DNA of 64,000 nt from Candidatus Izemoplasma sp. (GCA_018402725.1 JAGYII010000001.1:1-64000), one strand, 5' to 3'. Shown: positions 27,001 through 36,385, counted from the stretch's first letter. Notes: generated by a model from the sequence alone, not told the origin. Program-made: numbers and translations.

Positions 27001-28029
27001 ATGCATCTCATTGACATAAAAAATGTTAAAAAAGGTTTCAATGATACGTTGGCTTTAGATGATGTTTCTTTTTATGTCAGAGAAAATGAATTCGTTACCT
27101 TACTTGGACCTTCTGGGTGTGGAAAAACGACTTTATTAAGACTGATTGGTGGGTTTGAAGACCTTGATGAGGGAGCGATTGAGTTAAATGGTCATTCCTT
27201 AGTCGATATTCCCCCTTATGACCGAGCGATTAATACCGTCTTTCAACAATATGCTTTATTTCCACATCTCAACGTCTTTAATAATGTCGCCTTTGGATTA
27301 AAGATGAAAAAGCTTCCGAAGGATGTTATTGAAGATAAGGTCATGCGCAGTCTTGCTCAAGTTCGCTTGAAGGGGTTAGAAAACCGGAGAATTGATCAAC
27401 TTTCTGGGGGCCAAAAGCAACGCGTAGCGATGGCCCGGGCCATTGTCAATGAGCCTAAAGTCCTCTTGCTCGATGAACCTTTAGCCGCACTAGATTTAAA
27501 ACTGCGTCAAGAAATGCAATATGAGCTTAAAGATCTTCAAAGACGATTAGGAATTACCTTTATCTATGTGACCCACGATCAAGAAGAAGCTCTAACCATG
27601 TCGGATACGATTGTCGTCATGAATGAGGGAAAAATCTTACAAATTGGAACGCCAGTTGACATTTATAACGAACCAGAAACAAAGTTTGTGGCCTTCTTCA
27701 TCGGAGAAAGCAATATTATTCCTGGGAAGATGCTCGCAGATTATCAAGTTGAGTTTGAAGATCATCAGTACGTATGTGTCGATCATGGCTTTAGAAAAAA
27801 CCAAAAAGTCAATGTGGTGATTCGGCCTGAAGATATCACCCTGAAAAAAACTAAAGGTCAACTCAACGGCATCGTCGACGCGGTCACCTTTAAAGGGGTC
27901 CACTACGAAATTATTGTTTATGTCGGAAAACGCGAATACATCATTCATTCGATTTATCCAAAAGTCAAAGGGGATAAAGTTTCGCTTCATTTTGATCCAG
28001 AAGCCATCCACGTGATGAAAGATGTTTAA
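27001..28029 (+). CDS. potA: Spermidine/putrescine ABC transporter ATPase
   Basis: ATP-hydrolysing subunit of a polyamine importer. It has Walker A GPSGCGKTTLL, signature LSGGQKQRVAMARAI, Walker B VLLLDEP and the switch His in YVTHDQEEA. The C-terminal TOBE domain (about 230-342, VVIRPEDITL) is typical of PotA/MalK-type ATPases. AAGGAG precedes ATG 27001. The stop overlaps potB, and the four-gene order A-B-C-D is conserved. The assignment to polyamines rests on the PotB/C/D partners. Confidence 0.94.
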   Translation: MHLIDIKNVKKGFNDTLALDDVSFYVRENEFVTLLGPSGCGKTTLLRLIGGFEDLDEGAIELNGHSLVDIPPYDRAINTVFQQYALFPHLNVFNNVAFGLKMKKLPKDVIEDKVMRSLAQVRLKGLENRRIDQLSGGQKQRVAMARAIVNEPKVLLLDEPLAALDLKLRQEMQYELKDLQRRLGITFIYVTHDQEEALTMSDTIVVMNEGKILQIGTPVDIYNEPETKFVAFFIGESNIIPGKMLADYQVEFEDHQYVCVDHGFRKNQKVNVVIRPEDITLKKTKGQLNGIVDAVTFKGVHYEIIVYVGKREYIIHSIYPKVKGDKVSLHFDPEAIHVMKDV

Positions 28030-28828
28030 AAAGTCATGGATTTTCCAACTTTGGTTGTTGGTCTTCATTGTCATCCCAATTGGGTTGATGTTGTTATCCG
28101 CTGTCAGTACGTTTTCGGTCTTAAATCCGACCTCGCTTGAATTTGGTTTTCGGGCCTTAGAAGTCTTAAGAAGCGAAGTCTTTTTAAGAGCCTTGATGCA
28201 ATCGTTAAAGTTTGCAGGTTATGTCACAGGTCTTGGCTTATTGATTGGTTACCCTGTTGCTTACCTGTTGGCCCGCTCAAAAAGTCCTTATAAACGGATT
28301 TGGGTCATGGCATTGATTGTTCCGGTGTGGTCGAATATGCTTTTAAGAATCATTGCCTTTGAAAAATTGTTTTATCCAGAATCAATTCTTAATATGTTTG
28401 GGATTTCATTAGATTTGATTGGAACAGATTTTGCGATTGTGATTGGGATGGTTTCGATTTATCTTCCCTTTATGATCTTTCCCATATATGCCGTTTTAGA
28501 AAAACTTGACCCCTCCGTCTTAGAAGCGGCTTATGATTTATATGCCTCTCCCTTTAAGCGCTTTGTCCACGTGGTTTTACCCCTATCGTATGGAGGAATT
28601 ATTTCAGGGGTTTTGATGACTGCCCTTCCGGCGATGACGACTTTTGCTTTACCAGAACGATTATCCGGGGGACAACTGCTTCTGATTGGGAACCTGATTC
28701 AAAATTATGTGATGCGAACGGGCCGCATTGACCTCGCATCCTCGATGGCGATTTTATTATTAGTCGTTATGGTCATCTTTTACCGGACGTTGCTTAAATT
28801 TGACGCGGAAGGGGAGACCTTGGTATGA
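28022..28828 (+). CDS. potB: Spermidine/putrescine ABC permease PotB
   Basis: 268-residue permease with about six hydrophobic helices and the cytoplasmic EAA loop region LEAAYDLYASPFKRFVHVVLP. The TM core LARSKSPYKRIWVMALIVPVWSN and the C-terminal GNLIQNYVM are characteristic of PotB. It begins inside the end of potA and overlaps potC by an ATGA junction, so the four Pot proteins are probably translated in a coupled manner. Confidence 0.94.
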   Translation: MFKKSWIFQLWLLVFIVIPIGLMLLSAVSTFSVLNPTSLEFGFRALEVLRSEVFLRALMQSLKFAGYVTGLGLLIGYPVAYLLARSKSPYKRIWVMALIVPVWSNMLLRIIAFEKLFYPESILNMFGISLDLIGTDFAIVIGMVSIYLPFMIFPIYAVLEKLDPSVLEAAYDLYASPFKRFVHVVLPLSYGGIISGVLMTALPAMTTFALPERLSGGQLLLIGNLIQNYVMRTGRIDLASSMAILLLVVMVIFYRTLLKFDAEGETLV

Positions 28829-29610
28829 AATATATCAACCGTTTACTCACCGTATTCGTCTATTTCGTCATCTACTTCCCAATCATCATCATTGCGGTCT
28901 TATCACTTAATGAGAGTATTCGCGATTATCAATTCACGGGATTATCCTTCAAGTGGTATGCAGAAATTATCAGAGAAGCCAGTTTACTCAGTGCAATTCA
29001 AAATACCCTATTAGTTGCCTTCTTATCAACCATCATCGCGACCGTCGTCGGCACTTATTTCTCCGTTGTTCTCTTGAGAGTTTCCAAAAAAGTTCGATTA
29101 CGATTATTGATGATAAACAATGTCCCCGTCGTGAACCCTGATATTGTCACGGCGCTTGGGTTACTTACCGTATTTAGTGTCATCGGCATTCGCTTTGGGT
29201 TTCCATCGATGTTGTTGGCCCATGTATTCTTTTCAGTGCCCTTTGTGGTATTAACGGTCTTCCCTAAGCTTAAAAGCTTAAAAAAAGAAGTCTACGAAGC
29301 CGCTCTTGATTTAGGTGCAAAGCCTTTTAACGCCTGGATTAAAGTCGTCTTGCCGGAAATTAAAGGCGCGATGATTGCCGGAGCTTTAATTGCCTTCACG
29401 ATGAGCATCGATGACTTCGTAATCAGTTACTTTGTTTATGGGGATGGCTTCCAAAATGTTTCGATATGGCTCTATTCTAGACTCGGAAGACGCTCGTTTT
29501 CCCCCGCCATATATGCCTATAATACTTTGATCATGAGCGTCACGATGATGATTCTCATAGGACTAAGTCTAAAAATAAGAAAAGGAGAAAAAAATGAAAA
29601 AATTAGTTAG
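28825..29610 (+). CDS. potC: Spermidine/putrescine ABC permease PotC
   Basis: Second membrane subunit, 261 residues, six helices. EAA loop: EAALDLGAKPFNAWIKVVLPEI. Typical PotC segments FPIIIIAVLSLNES and FTMSIDDFVISYFVYG are present. The 3' end overlaps the potD start by 17 bases, with potD's ribosome-binding site inside the potC frame. Confidence 0.94.
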   Translation: MKYINRLLTVFVYFVIYFPIIIIAVLSLNESIRDYQFTGLSFKWYAEIIREASLLSAIQNTLLVAFLSTIIATVVGTYFSVVLLRVSKKVRLRLLMINNVPVVNPDIVTALGLLTVFSVIGIRFGFPSMLLAHVFFSVPFVVLTVFPKLKSLKKEVYEAALDLGAKPFNAWIKVVLPEIKGAMIAGALIAFTMSIDDFVISYFVYGDGFQNVSIWLYSRLGRRSFSPAIYAYNTLIMSVTMMILIGLSLKIRKGEKNEKIS

Positions 29611-30658
29611 TAGCTTTTTAGTATTATTCATGATGGTAGTCTTAGCGGCCTGTGGGAGTTCAGATGACGTCATTTATGTTTTAAACTGGGGGGATTACAT
29701 CAACACCGATTTGATTGATGCGTTTGAAGAAGAAACAGGCATTCGCATTGTCTATGAAGAAGCGGGCGGAAATGAAGAATTTGATATCCGTTTAAGACTC
29801 GGAACCACCCCATATGACATCATCATTCCTAGTGACTATATGATGGATAAATGGGCCAAAAATGGTCTGATTCAACGCATTGATTTAAGCTTAGTCCCTA
29901 ATTACGATAAAGGTTCTCTCATTCCTGAGGCCGTTGCGCTTTATGAAAATGAAGAATATTATCCGTATATGATTCCTTATTTCTTTGGCACTTTTGGGTT
30001 GATGTACAACACCCGCGCTGAAGGGATTGAAGAAGCCATTCAGGAACAAGGATATGGCATATTATTTGACCCTAATAGTCCTTACAGAGTCGGCCTTTAT
30101 GATTCTCCTAGAGACACGATGGCCGCTGCGCTTATTCATTTAGGCTACAGTGTTAACACCACCGATGCTGGGGAAATCCTAGAAGCTGAAAACCTCATCA
30201 AAAATGTCCCAAACCCTACCTTTGGGGGAGATACTTTAAAACAACGCATCATTGAAGGAAACCTCGATGTCGCGCTCGTTTATTCAGGGGATTATTTTGA
30301 TGAAATGTATGCGCATGAAGAGGAAGAGTTAGAAATCAATTTCGCCTTCTACACTCCTGACTTCTCCAATGCGTGGATTGATGGAATTGTCATTCCTGAA
30401 AATGCTAGAAACGTAGCAGGAGCCCATGCGTTTATTAACTTTATGATCGATCTTGATAACGCCTATGAAAACGCAAGTTATGTCGGATACACCCCCGTCA
30501 TTTTGAGTGTTTATGAAACCATTTTAGAGGAATTTGAACTCGACGAATCGATTTTCTTCCCCTTCCCAAGTGGGGCGACGAGACAAATTTTCCAATATAT
30601 TTCAGAAGAACATCTTCAAGCGCTAAGTGATGCGTTTAACCGAGCGAAATCAAACTAA
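29594..30658 (+). CDS. potD: Spermidine/putrescine-binding lipoprotein PotD
   Basis: Surface receptor of the importer. A signal peptide ends in the lipobox VLAAC, followed by VIYVLNWGDYINTDLIDAFEEETG, the hallmark N-terminus of PotD-type proteins. Acidic residues expected to bind the polyamine are in the segments PSDYMM, DSPRDTMAAAL and YSGDYF. 354 residues is normal. AAAAGGAG lies just upstream within potC. It is the last gene of the operon before a strong terminator. Confidence 0.94.
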   Translation: MKKLVSSFLVLFMMVVLAACGSSDDVIYVLNWGDYINTDLIDAFEEETGIRIVYEEAGGNEEFDIRLRLGTTPYDIIIPSDYMMDKWAKNGLIQRIDLSLVPNYDKGSLIPEAVALYENEEYYPYMIPYFFGTFGLMYNTRAEGIEEAIQEQGYGILFDPNSPYRVGLYDSPRDTMAAALIHLGYSVNTTDAGEILEAENLIKNVPNPTFGGDTLKQRIIEGNLDVALVYSGDYFDEMYAHEEEELEINFAFYTPDFSNAWIDGIVIPENARNVAGAHAFINFMIDLDNAYENASYVGYTPVILSVYETILEEFELDESIFFPFPSGATRQIFQYISEEHLQALSDAFNRAKSN

Positions 30659-30660
30659 AA

Positions 30661-30686
30661 GGGAAACCGTGTTTCCCTTTTTTTTT
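30661..30686 (+). terminator. Terminator of potABCD
   Basis: GGGAAAC (30661-30667), CGT loop, GTTTCCC (30671-30677), then nine T. Confidence 0.93.
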
Positions 30687-30732
30687 GGCCTAAAGCTATG
30701 GTAAAATAAAGTGACTTAAAGAGGAGTATCCC

Positions 30733-31125
30733 GTGACTGAAAATAAGCCCTTAACTCGCCGCGAACAACGGATGCGAATTATTGAAATTCTTTATCAATT
30801 TGACATGGGGGTCACCCCAGAGCCCAGTCAAGAAGTCTATGTGGATGAAACGGTCCAAAACGTTTTAGCCGACCAGTTACAAATTGATCAGATTTTAGAA
30901 TCGGTCCTTGAAAATTATAAGCTTAAACGGATCTCGACGGTCGACCGAGCCATTTTAAGATTGGCTTGTTACGAGTTAAGAGATACTCAAACCCCCGCTG
31001 AAATCATCATTGATGAAGCCTTAAGACTTACCCATATTTATACGGATTTAGGCGATCATAAATCAGTCTCATTTAATAATAAAGTATTAGATAAAATGTA
31101 TAAGCAAATCCGAGGCAAAGCATGA
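30733..31125 (+). CDS. nusB: Transcription antitermination factor NusB
   Basis: All-helical RNA-binding protein that with NusE/S10 supports rRNA antitermination. It starts at GTG 30733 after a GAGGAG site and reads MTENKPLTRREQRMRIIEILYQFDMG; the C-terminal half has ISTVDRAILRLACYELRDTQTPAEIIIDEALRL and the closing SVSFNNKVLDKMYK, all typical. A weak -10 (TAAAAT, 30702-30707) precedes it. It overlaps xseA by ATGA, and the order nusB-xseA-xseB matches many Firmicutes. Confidence 0.95.
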   Translation: MTENKPLTRREQRMRIIEILYQFDMGVTPEPSQEVYVDETVQNVLADQLQIDQILESVLENYKLKRISTVDRAILRLACYELRDTQTPAEIIIDEALRLTHIYTDLGDHKSVSFNNKVLDKMYKQIRGKA

Positions 31126-32396
31126 AGCAAGCCCTCACTGTCTCAGCGCTTACGCGCTATTTAAAACATAAAATCACCACCGACCCCCACTTATCCGATG
31201 TGCACCTTGAAGGTGAAATTTCCAACTTCAAACATCATTCTAGGGGTCATTTTTACTTTACGCTTAAAGATGAAGGAGCCGCCATCAACGCCGTGATGTT
31301 TCAATCGGATACCCTCAATGTCACTTTTAAACCTCAAGAAGGGGACCATGTCGTAGTTGAGGGTTACATCAGCGTTTTTGAAAAAGCAGGTACCTATCAG
31401 ATTTATGTCAAAGCGATGTCACCTGTTGGACAAGGAGCCCTTTTCCAACAATATTTAGCTTTAAAAGAAGCCTTAGAAAAAGCAGGGTATTTTGACCCGG
31501 CTTCTAAAAAACCGCTGCCCCTTTACCCTCAAGGTATTGCGATTATTACTTCTAAAACAGGTGCGGCCGTTAAAGATATGATTTCAACCATCTCGCGTCG
31601 TTACCCCTTAACTGAGATCGTCTTATTTCCCACCACCGTTCAAGGTGAAAATGCCAAAGATGACATTGCTTTAAATATTAAAAGGGCGGATGCCTTGGCT
31701 AAAATAGATGTCATCATAGTAGGCCGCGGCGGGGGTTCAATCGAGGACCTTTGGGCCTTTAATGAACGCGTCGTTGCGGATGCCATTTATCAAGCCAAGA
31801 CCCCAATTATTTCTGCGGTGGGGCATGAGACCGATTTTACCATTGCCGATTTTGTAGCCGACTTAAGAGCCCCCACTCCAACTGGAGCGGCTGAAATGGC
31901 GGTGCCCGATCAAAAAGATTTAAAGTACCGGATTCATCAAATGAACGCTCGAATCGTTCAGCATGCGGACCGGATGATTCATCGCCAAGAAGAAAAACTC
32001 GCCTATTTATTAGACCATCCCACTTTAAGAAGACCCGAGCGATTTATTGAGCCTTATTTACTCCGTAGTGAACGCTTGCGAGAACGATTAAAAAATGCAT
32101 CTCCAGCCACTCAAATAGAAACCACTACGACGCGGTTTAAGTATCAAAAAGAAAAACTCAATACCACCTTTTTGGCTTACTTTAAAGACCTTGACTATCA
32201 GCTGAAAAGCTTAAAACAATCGCTCCTCTTAAGTAGTCCCCAAGCTCGTTTAGAACAAGGGTACGCTCTAGTCTATAAAGAAAAACATCTCATCAAGAGT
32301 CAAAAAGATCTTCAAATAAACGACACCTTAACCATTCAATTCAAAGACGGTCGCACCTCTGTGGTGGTGACTGATAAAGGAGAATCTCATGAGTGA
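31122..32396 (+). CDS. xseA: Exodeoxyribonuclease VII large subunit
   Basis: Catalytic subunit of the single-strand exonuclease ExoVII. An OB-fold N-terminus (LEGEISNFKHHSRGHFYFTL) precedes the catalytic domain with ITSKTGAAVKDMISTISRRYP, GRGGGSIEDLWAFNE and SAVGHETDFTIADFVADLRAPTPTGAAE. A long C-terminal helical region binds XseB. 424 residues is normal. It overlaps nusB and xseB. Confidence 0.97.
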   Translation: MKQALTVSALTRYLKHKITTDPHLSDVHLEGEISNFKHHSRGHFYFTLKDEGAAINAVMFQSDTLNVTFKPQEGDHVVVEGYISVFEKAGTYQIYVKAMSPVGQGALFQQYLALKEALEKAGYFDPASKKPLPLYPQGIAIITSKTGAAVKDMISTISRRYPLTEIVLFPTTVQGENAKDDIALNIKRADALAKIDVIIVGRGGGSIEDLWAFNERVVADAIYQAKTPIISAVGHETDFTIADFVADLRAPTPTGAAEMAVPDQKDLKYRIHQMNARIVQHADRMIHRQEEKLAYLLDHPTLRRPERFIEPYLLRSERLRERLKNASPATQIETTTTRFKYQKEKLNTTFLAYFKDLDYQLKSLKQSLLLSSPQARLEQGYALVYKEKHLIKSQKDLQINDTLTIQFKDGRTSVVVTDKGESHE

Positions 32397-32616
32397 AAAA
32401 TCATTTGAAGCCCAATTAAAAGCTTTAGAAACCATCGTGAAAGTCTTAGAAGAAGGTGATTTACCTTTAGAAGAAGCGATGCAAAAATACCAAGAGGGCA
32501 TGACGCTTGCTAAAGGCGCCGCAGAACGTCTTGAAAAGGCTAAAGTGCTTTTAAAAGAGATGTTAGCTTCCGATCAAGAAATTGATTTGGATGAAGAAGC
32601 CATCGATGCGCCTTGA
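32389..32616 (+). CDS. xseB: Exodeoxyribonuclease VII small subunit
   Basis: 75-residue helical partner of XseA: KSFEAQLKALETIVKVLEEGDLPLEEAMQKYQEGMTL matches the family closely. Start ATG 32389 lies inside xseA with AAAGGAG upstream. It ends 11 bases inside tlyA. Confidence 0.95.
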   Translation: MSEKSFEAQLKALETIVKVLEEGDLPLEEAMQKYQEGMTLAKGAAERLEKAKVLLKEMLASDQEIDLDEEAIDAP

Positions 32617-33304
32617 TGAAGCATTAAAAGATCAAGGTCTTGTTTCATCGCGGGAAAAAGCTAAATCCCTCATTTTATCCGGTCATGTAAAAGTCAACGG
32701 TGAAATCATAAAAAAACCATCAACCCTGGTCACTGATGAAGCCTTAGAAGTATCCAAAACACTTTATGTATCAAGGAGTGCTGAAAAGTTATTAGAGGCT
32801 TTGAACCGCTGGAATCTTGATTTAAACGATCAGGTTGTTTTAGATATCGGAGCTTCAACAGGAGGGTTTACTCAAGTCGCCTTAGAAAAAGGGGCTAAAT
32901 CTGTCTTAGCCCTTGATGTCGGTTCCAATCAGCTTGACCCCTTATTATTAAAAGATTCCAGAGTCATCAATCTTGAAAACATTCACTTTTTAAAAACGAA
33001 CCGAAGTGATTTTGCAGCACTTGATACCACCCTCATTGACGTCAGTTTTATCTCTTCATTAAAAATACTAGCCCACGCTCTGACGGTTTTAGACTGTTCG
33101 CAATATTTGGTTTTATTTAAGCCACAGTTTGAAATGGATGCCCCGCAAAAAGATCATATCGTTAAAGAAAAAAAGCGGCTTGCTCTCAAATCAGCTTGGT
33201 TTGAAGCGGTCAAAGCCATGGGATTTCACATTTTAGAGTCATGTGATGTGACCCCGGGGAAAAAAGGTAATCAAGAAACCATGGTGTACTTACAGGTGAA
33301 ATAA
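32606..33304 (+). CDS. tlyA: TlyA-family rRNA 2'-O-methyltransferase
   Basis: S4 domain (MRLDEALKDQGLVSSREKAKSLILSGHVKVNG) fused to an FtsJ-like SAM-dependent methyltransferase with DIGASTGGFTQVALEKGAKSVLALDVGSNQL and the motif IDVSFISSLKILAHAL. Characterised relatives methylate 16S/23S rRNA ribose. ATG 32606 is chosen because RLDEALxxxGLxxSREKA is the family N-terminus. In Firmicutes the usual neighbours are ispA, dxs, tlyA, argR and recN; here ispA, dxs and argR are missing and recN follows at once through a TAATG overlap. Confidence 0.92.
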   Translation: MRLDEALKDQGLVSSREKAKSLILSGHVKVNGEIIKKPSTLVTDEALEVSKTLYVSRSAEKLLEALNRWNLDLNDQVVLDIGASTGGFTQVALEKGAKSVLALDVGSNQLDPLLLKDSRVINLENIHFLKTNRSDFAALDTTLIDVSFISSLKILAHALTVLDCSQYLVLFKPQFEMDAPQKDHIVKEKKRLALKSAWFEAVKAMGFHILESCDVTPGKKGNQETMVYLQVK

Positions 33305-34941
33305 TGCTGAGAATGCTACAAGTTCAAAATCTCGCTATTTTAGAAAATATCGAAGTCAGTTTCAATGAGGGCTATACTGTGCTAACAGGTGAAACTGGAG
33401 CAGGTAAAAGCCTTATTTTAGATGCGCTTCATCTCTTACTAGGGGAAAGAGCCAGTGCTGACGTGATTCGTTCTAATCAGAACGTATCCCATATTAAGGC
33501 GCTTTTTTCACCCGTCCCAAAACCTATCGCTGATCTTTTAGATATTCCTGATTTAGATGAACTTTTAATTGAACGCTCCATCTTCAAAGATAAACCTAAC
33601 TTAATTAAACTTAACGGAAGTATGACTTCTTTAGCCACGCTTAAAGACATCGCTCCATTTTTAGCAGACATGCATGATCAAGCGGATACAAGAACCGTTT
33701 TAAAACCCGCTTATTATCCCTTTCTCTTAGATGGAATGGATGAAAAACTTCCTGATTTAAGACGGACTTATAATGAGGCATTGGCTCATTATAAATCATC
33801 CGTTGTCGCCCTTAATGACTTTAAGTTAGAGATGGAGCAACTCTCAAAAGAACAAGACTTCATGGCTTTTCAACTTGAGGAATTAGGAACATTCAATCCG
33901 AGTCTTGACGATGAAACCCAATTAAAAGAAGCCCTTAATGGGCTTGAGAATTTTGATCAGCTCTTTGAACATCTTCAACTCATCCAAGAAGGTTTCGATC
34001 GTCCCTCACTCACCGATTTACATAGCTTACAGCGGTTTTTTAATAAAATTAGTCCCGTTCAAACTACGTATCAAGAGTTAGCTTCGCGTTATCAAAGTGC
34101 TTTAATTGAAATTGATGATATCGCTAGTACGGTGTCAGAGATGATGAGTCAATTACAGTTTGACCCAAAAGACCTTGAAATAAAACAAACTCGTCTTGCG
34201 GGCTATGAGCGCTTAAAAAGAAAACATCATACGGATACCGAAGGCTTAGTCAAGTTAAAAGAAGACCTTGAAACGTCAATCCAAAAATATACGGATCAAT
34301 CTGTGGTCATTTCAGATTTAAAAAAAGACGTTGAAAACGCCTTGGTTTTATTGAAATCTCAGGCTTTGAGCCTCACCCAACACCGCCAAGAAGTAGCAAA
34401 CCATTTGATTCCAAATGTCCAAAAAACCTTAGAATCCTTATCCCTTCCGTATGCCCAGTTTGAGATTAAATTTGAACCGATCGATGAGGCGTGGGCGCTC
34501 AATAGTCCGTCGCCTTTAGATTTCTTATTAAGTACCAATCCAGGTGAACCCTTAAAACCGCTTCATAAAGTCGCCAGTGGAGGAGAACTTTCACGCGTGA
34601 TGTTGGCCCTTAAACATGCTTTTTTAAATAAAGACCAAGTTTCCACCTTGATTGTTGATGAGATTGATACGGGAGTCAGTGGTAAAGTCGCGGCTCAAAT
34701 GGGATCTTTACTCCGTCAAATTAGTGAAGGTGTTCAGGTTATCGCCATCACCCATCTCCCCCAAGTGGCTGCCAAAGCGCACCACCACCTAAAAGTCTTT
34801 AAAACCGTAATCGAAGGGTCCACCCAAGCTCGACTTGAACCCTTAGATGAGGGGGCCCGGATTGAGCATCTAGCTGAGATGTTATCTGATGGGCGCCTCA
34901 CTGATGACCAAAGAGCCTCAGCCAAAGCTTTATTGCAATAA
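33304..34941 (+). CDS. recN: DNA repair protein RecN
   Basis: SMC-like ATPase that helps process double-strand breaks. The N-terminal Walker A is LTGETGAGKSLILDALHLLLGERA; a coiled-coil region spans about 150-370; the C-terminal head carries the signature VASGGELSRVMLALK, Walker B TLIVDEIDTGVSG and the ITHLPQVAAKAHHH switch. 545 residues is typical. The start is either ATG 33304 or ATG 33313; the overlap with tlyA favours the first. It is the last gene of the nusB unit. Confidence 0.96.
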   Translation: MLRMLQVQNLAILENIEVSFNEGYTVLTGETGAGKSLILDALHLLLGERASADVIRSNQNVSHIKALFSPVPKPIADLLDIPDLDELLIERSIFKDKPNLIKLNGSMTSLATLKDIAPFLADMHDQADTRTVLKPAYYPFLLDGMDEKLPDLRRTYNEALAHYKSSVVALNDFKLEMEQLSKEQDFMAFQLEELGTFNPSLDDETQLKEALNGLENFDQLFEHLQLIQEGFDRPSLTDLHSLQRFFNKISPVQTTYQELASRYQSALIEIDDIASTVSEMMSQLQFDPKDLEIKQTRLAGYERLKRKHHTDTEGLVKLKEDLETSIQKYTDQSVVISDLKKDVENALVLLKSQALSLTQHRQEVANHLIPNVQKTLESLSLPYAQFEIKFEPIDEAWALNSPSPLDFLLSTNPGEPLKPLHKVASGGELSRVMLALKHAFLNKDQVSTLIVDEIDTGVSGKVAAQMGSLLRQISEGVQVIAITHLPQVAAKAHHHLKVFKTVIEGSTQARLEPLDEGARIEHLAEMLSDGRLTDDQRASAKALLQ

Positions 34942-34943
34942 AA

Positions 34944-34966
34944 AAAGCACCGAAGTGCTTTCTTCT
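34944..34966 (+). terminator. Terminator after recN
   Basis: AAAGCAC (34944-34950), CGAA loop, GTGCTTT (34955-34961), then TCTTCT. It borders the stop of the convergent small gene. Confidence 0.75.
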
Positions 34967-35144
34967 AAAAGGCATTTGCAATGGCTTGCCACATAATAAC
35001 GACGGTCGTCAAGACAAGACCTGCGACAAAAGCAATGGCTAAGATGAGAACGGTAATTTTTCCCCATTTACTTTTTAAAGGGTTTTTATAAACAGGTTCA
35101 ACAACGTTTTTTGCTTTTTTTACCCGTTTCTTTGATTCAGGCAT
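34965..35144 (-). CDS. Small single-pass membrane protein, 59 residues
   Basis: A short reading frame of 59 residues. A lysine-rich N-terminus (MPESKKRVKKAKNV) precedes one clear transmembrane helix (about 30-52, ITVLILAIAFVAGLVLTTVV). On the minus strand a GAGGTG site lies 7 bases before the ATG and a perfect TATAAT lies at 35175-35180. The frame fills the recN-dinB gap between the two plus-strand genes. The layout resembles small DUF4044-like proteins, but I do not recognise it firmly and no function is known. Confidence 0.7.
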   Translation of the reverse strand: MPESKKRVKKAKNVVEPVYKNPLKSKWGKITVLILAIAFVAGLVLTTVVIMWQAIANAF

Positions 35145-35174
35145 TTAGACACCTCTTTCTAATCACATGTCGCT

Positions 35175-35180
35175 ATTATA
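35175..35180 (-). promoter_or_regulatory. -10 box of the small membrane protein gene
   Basis: TATAAT on the minus strand, 31 bases before the ATG at 35144. The -35 candidate TTTTCA (plus 35198-35203, spacer 17) is weak and lies near the dinB start. Confidence 0.55.
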
Positions 35181-35206
35181 CTAAAAAAAGAAAGGATTGA
35201 AAAGAC

Positions 35207-36385
35207 TTGAGTATTCCTTATCGAATCATTTTTCATATTGATCTCAATGCCTTTTTCGCTAGTTGTGAGATGGCCGTCAATCCTGCCTTGAAGACCGTAC
35301 CTTTAGGGATTGGAGGTCATAAAGACCGTGGGGTCTTAACCACGGCGAATTATGTGGCTAGAAAATTTGGCGTAACTTCTGCGATGCCGGTGGCAGAAGC
35401 ACGAAGACGCTGTCCTGATTTAGTGGTCTTGCCAGTGAACTTTGCCCTTTATAAAGAGAAGAGTCAGGCTTTTTTTGATTATTTGAGAACCTTTACTGAT
35501 TTTATCGAACCGGCCTCGATTGATGAAGCCTATCTAGACCTTACCGCTTTTCTTGAAGGGAAAGATCCGGTGGCGTTTGCGAAGAAGATTCAAGCCGATT
35601 TAAAAAAAGACCATGATTTACCTTGTTCCATCGGGATTGCCCCCAATAAGTTTTTAGCGAAGATGGCGTCTGATCATAAAAAACCAGAAGGCATATCCAT
35701 CTTTCGAAAACGAGAAGTCAAAGAGGTACTTTGGCCTTACCCAATTGAGGCCATGCACGGGATTGGGATAAAGACGGTCCCCAACTTAAAACTATTAGGA
35801 ATCCAAACGATTGGGGATTTAGCCCAGTATGAGGACACCACTAAATTATCTAAGTTTTTAGGATCATCCACCGCTTTTTTTCAAGCCAAAGCTTGGGGGC
35901 ATGATGATAGCCTTGTTGACCCTCACAAAGATCAAGCTCAAAGCATTGGTCAGTCGAGGACGTATGATCCCGCTTTATTTACCATCCAAGAAGTCTTAGA
36001 AGAACTTGAAGGCTTAACTAAATTGGTTCACGAACGTTTGATTGAATCGGATCTAAAAACCAAAAGTATCAGTATCAGTATGCGCAATCATCAATTTGAA
36101 ACCCGTTCAAAACAAACGTCACTTCCCTTTCATACCGATGATTTAGGGGTGTTGATAGAAACCATGGAAACCCTCGCAGAATCGCTTTATCAAGGATCTC
36201 CGGTAGCGCTTGTGTCCATTTCTGCGTCTCATCTTGAGAAGAAAGCCCGGCTGGTTGATCAGATTAATTTATTTGATGTGTCGATGTTTCCATCCAAAAA
36301 AGAAGCGATTGAAGATACCCTATCAAAAATTAATGCCCATTATGAAAAATCTATTTTAAAAAAAGGGTGGTCTCATGAGTCATAA
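35207..36385 (+). CDS. dinB: DNA polymerase IV (Y family)
   Basis: Translesion polymerase. The palm and fingers show IFHIDLNAFFASCEMAVNP with the metal-binding Asp, VLTTANYVARKFGV, and PASIDEAYLDLT with the catalytic Asp-Glu pair. IGIAPNKFLAKMASDHKKPEGI, the helix-hairpin-helix thumb and the little-finger domain follow. The 392-residue protein starts at TTG 35207, the only start giving the family N-terminus, with AAAGGA about 10 bases upstream. It overlaps the next small gene by 11 bases. Confidence 0.94.
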   Translation: MSIPYRIIFHIDLNAFFASCEMAVNPALKTVPLGIGGHKDRGVLTTANYVARKFGVTSAMPVAEARRRCPDLVVLPVNFALYKEKSQAFFDYLRTFTDFIEPASIDEAYLDLTAFLEGKDPVAFAKKIQADLKKDHDLPCSIGIAPNKFLAKMASDHKKPEGISIFRKREVKEVLWPYPIEAMHGIGIKTVPNLKLLGIQTIGDLAQYEDTTKLSKFLGSSTAFFQAKAWGHDDSLVDPHKDQAQSIGQSRTYDPALFTIQEVLEELEGLTKLVHERLIESDLKTKSISISMRNHQFETRSKQTSLPFHTDDLGVLIETMETLAESLYQGSPVALVSISASHLEKKARLVDQINLFDVSMFPSKKEAIEDTLSKINAHYEKSILKKGWSHES

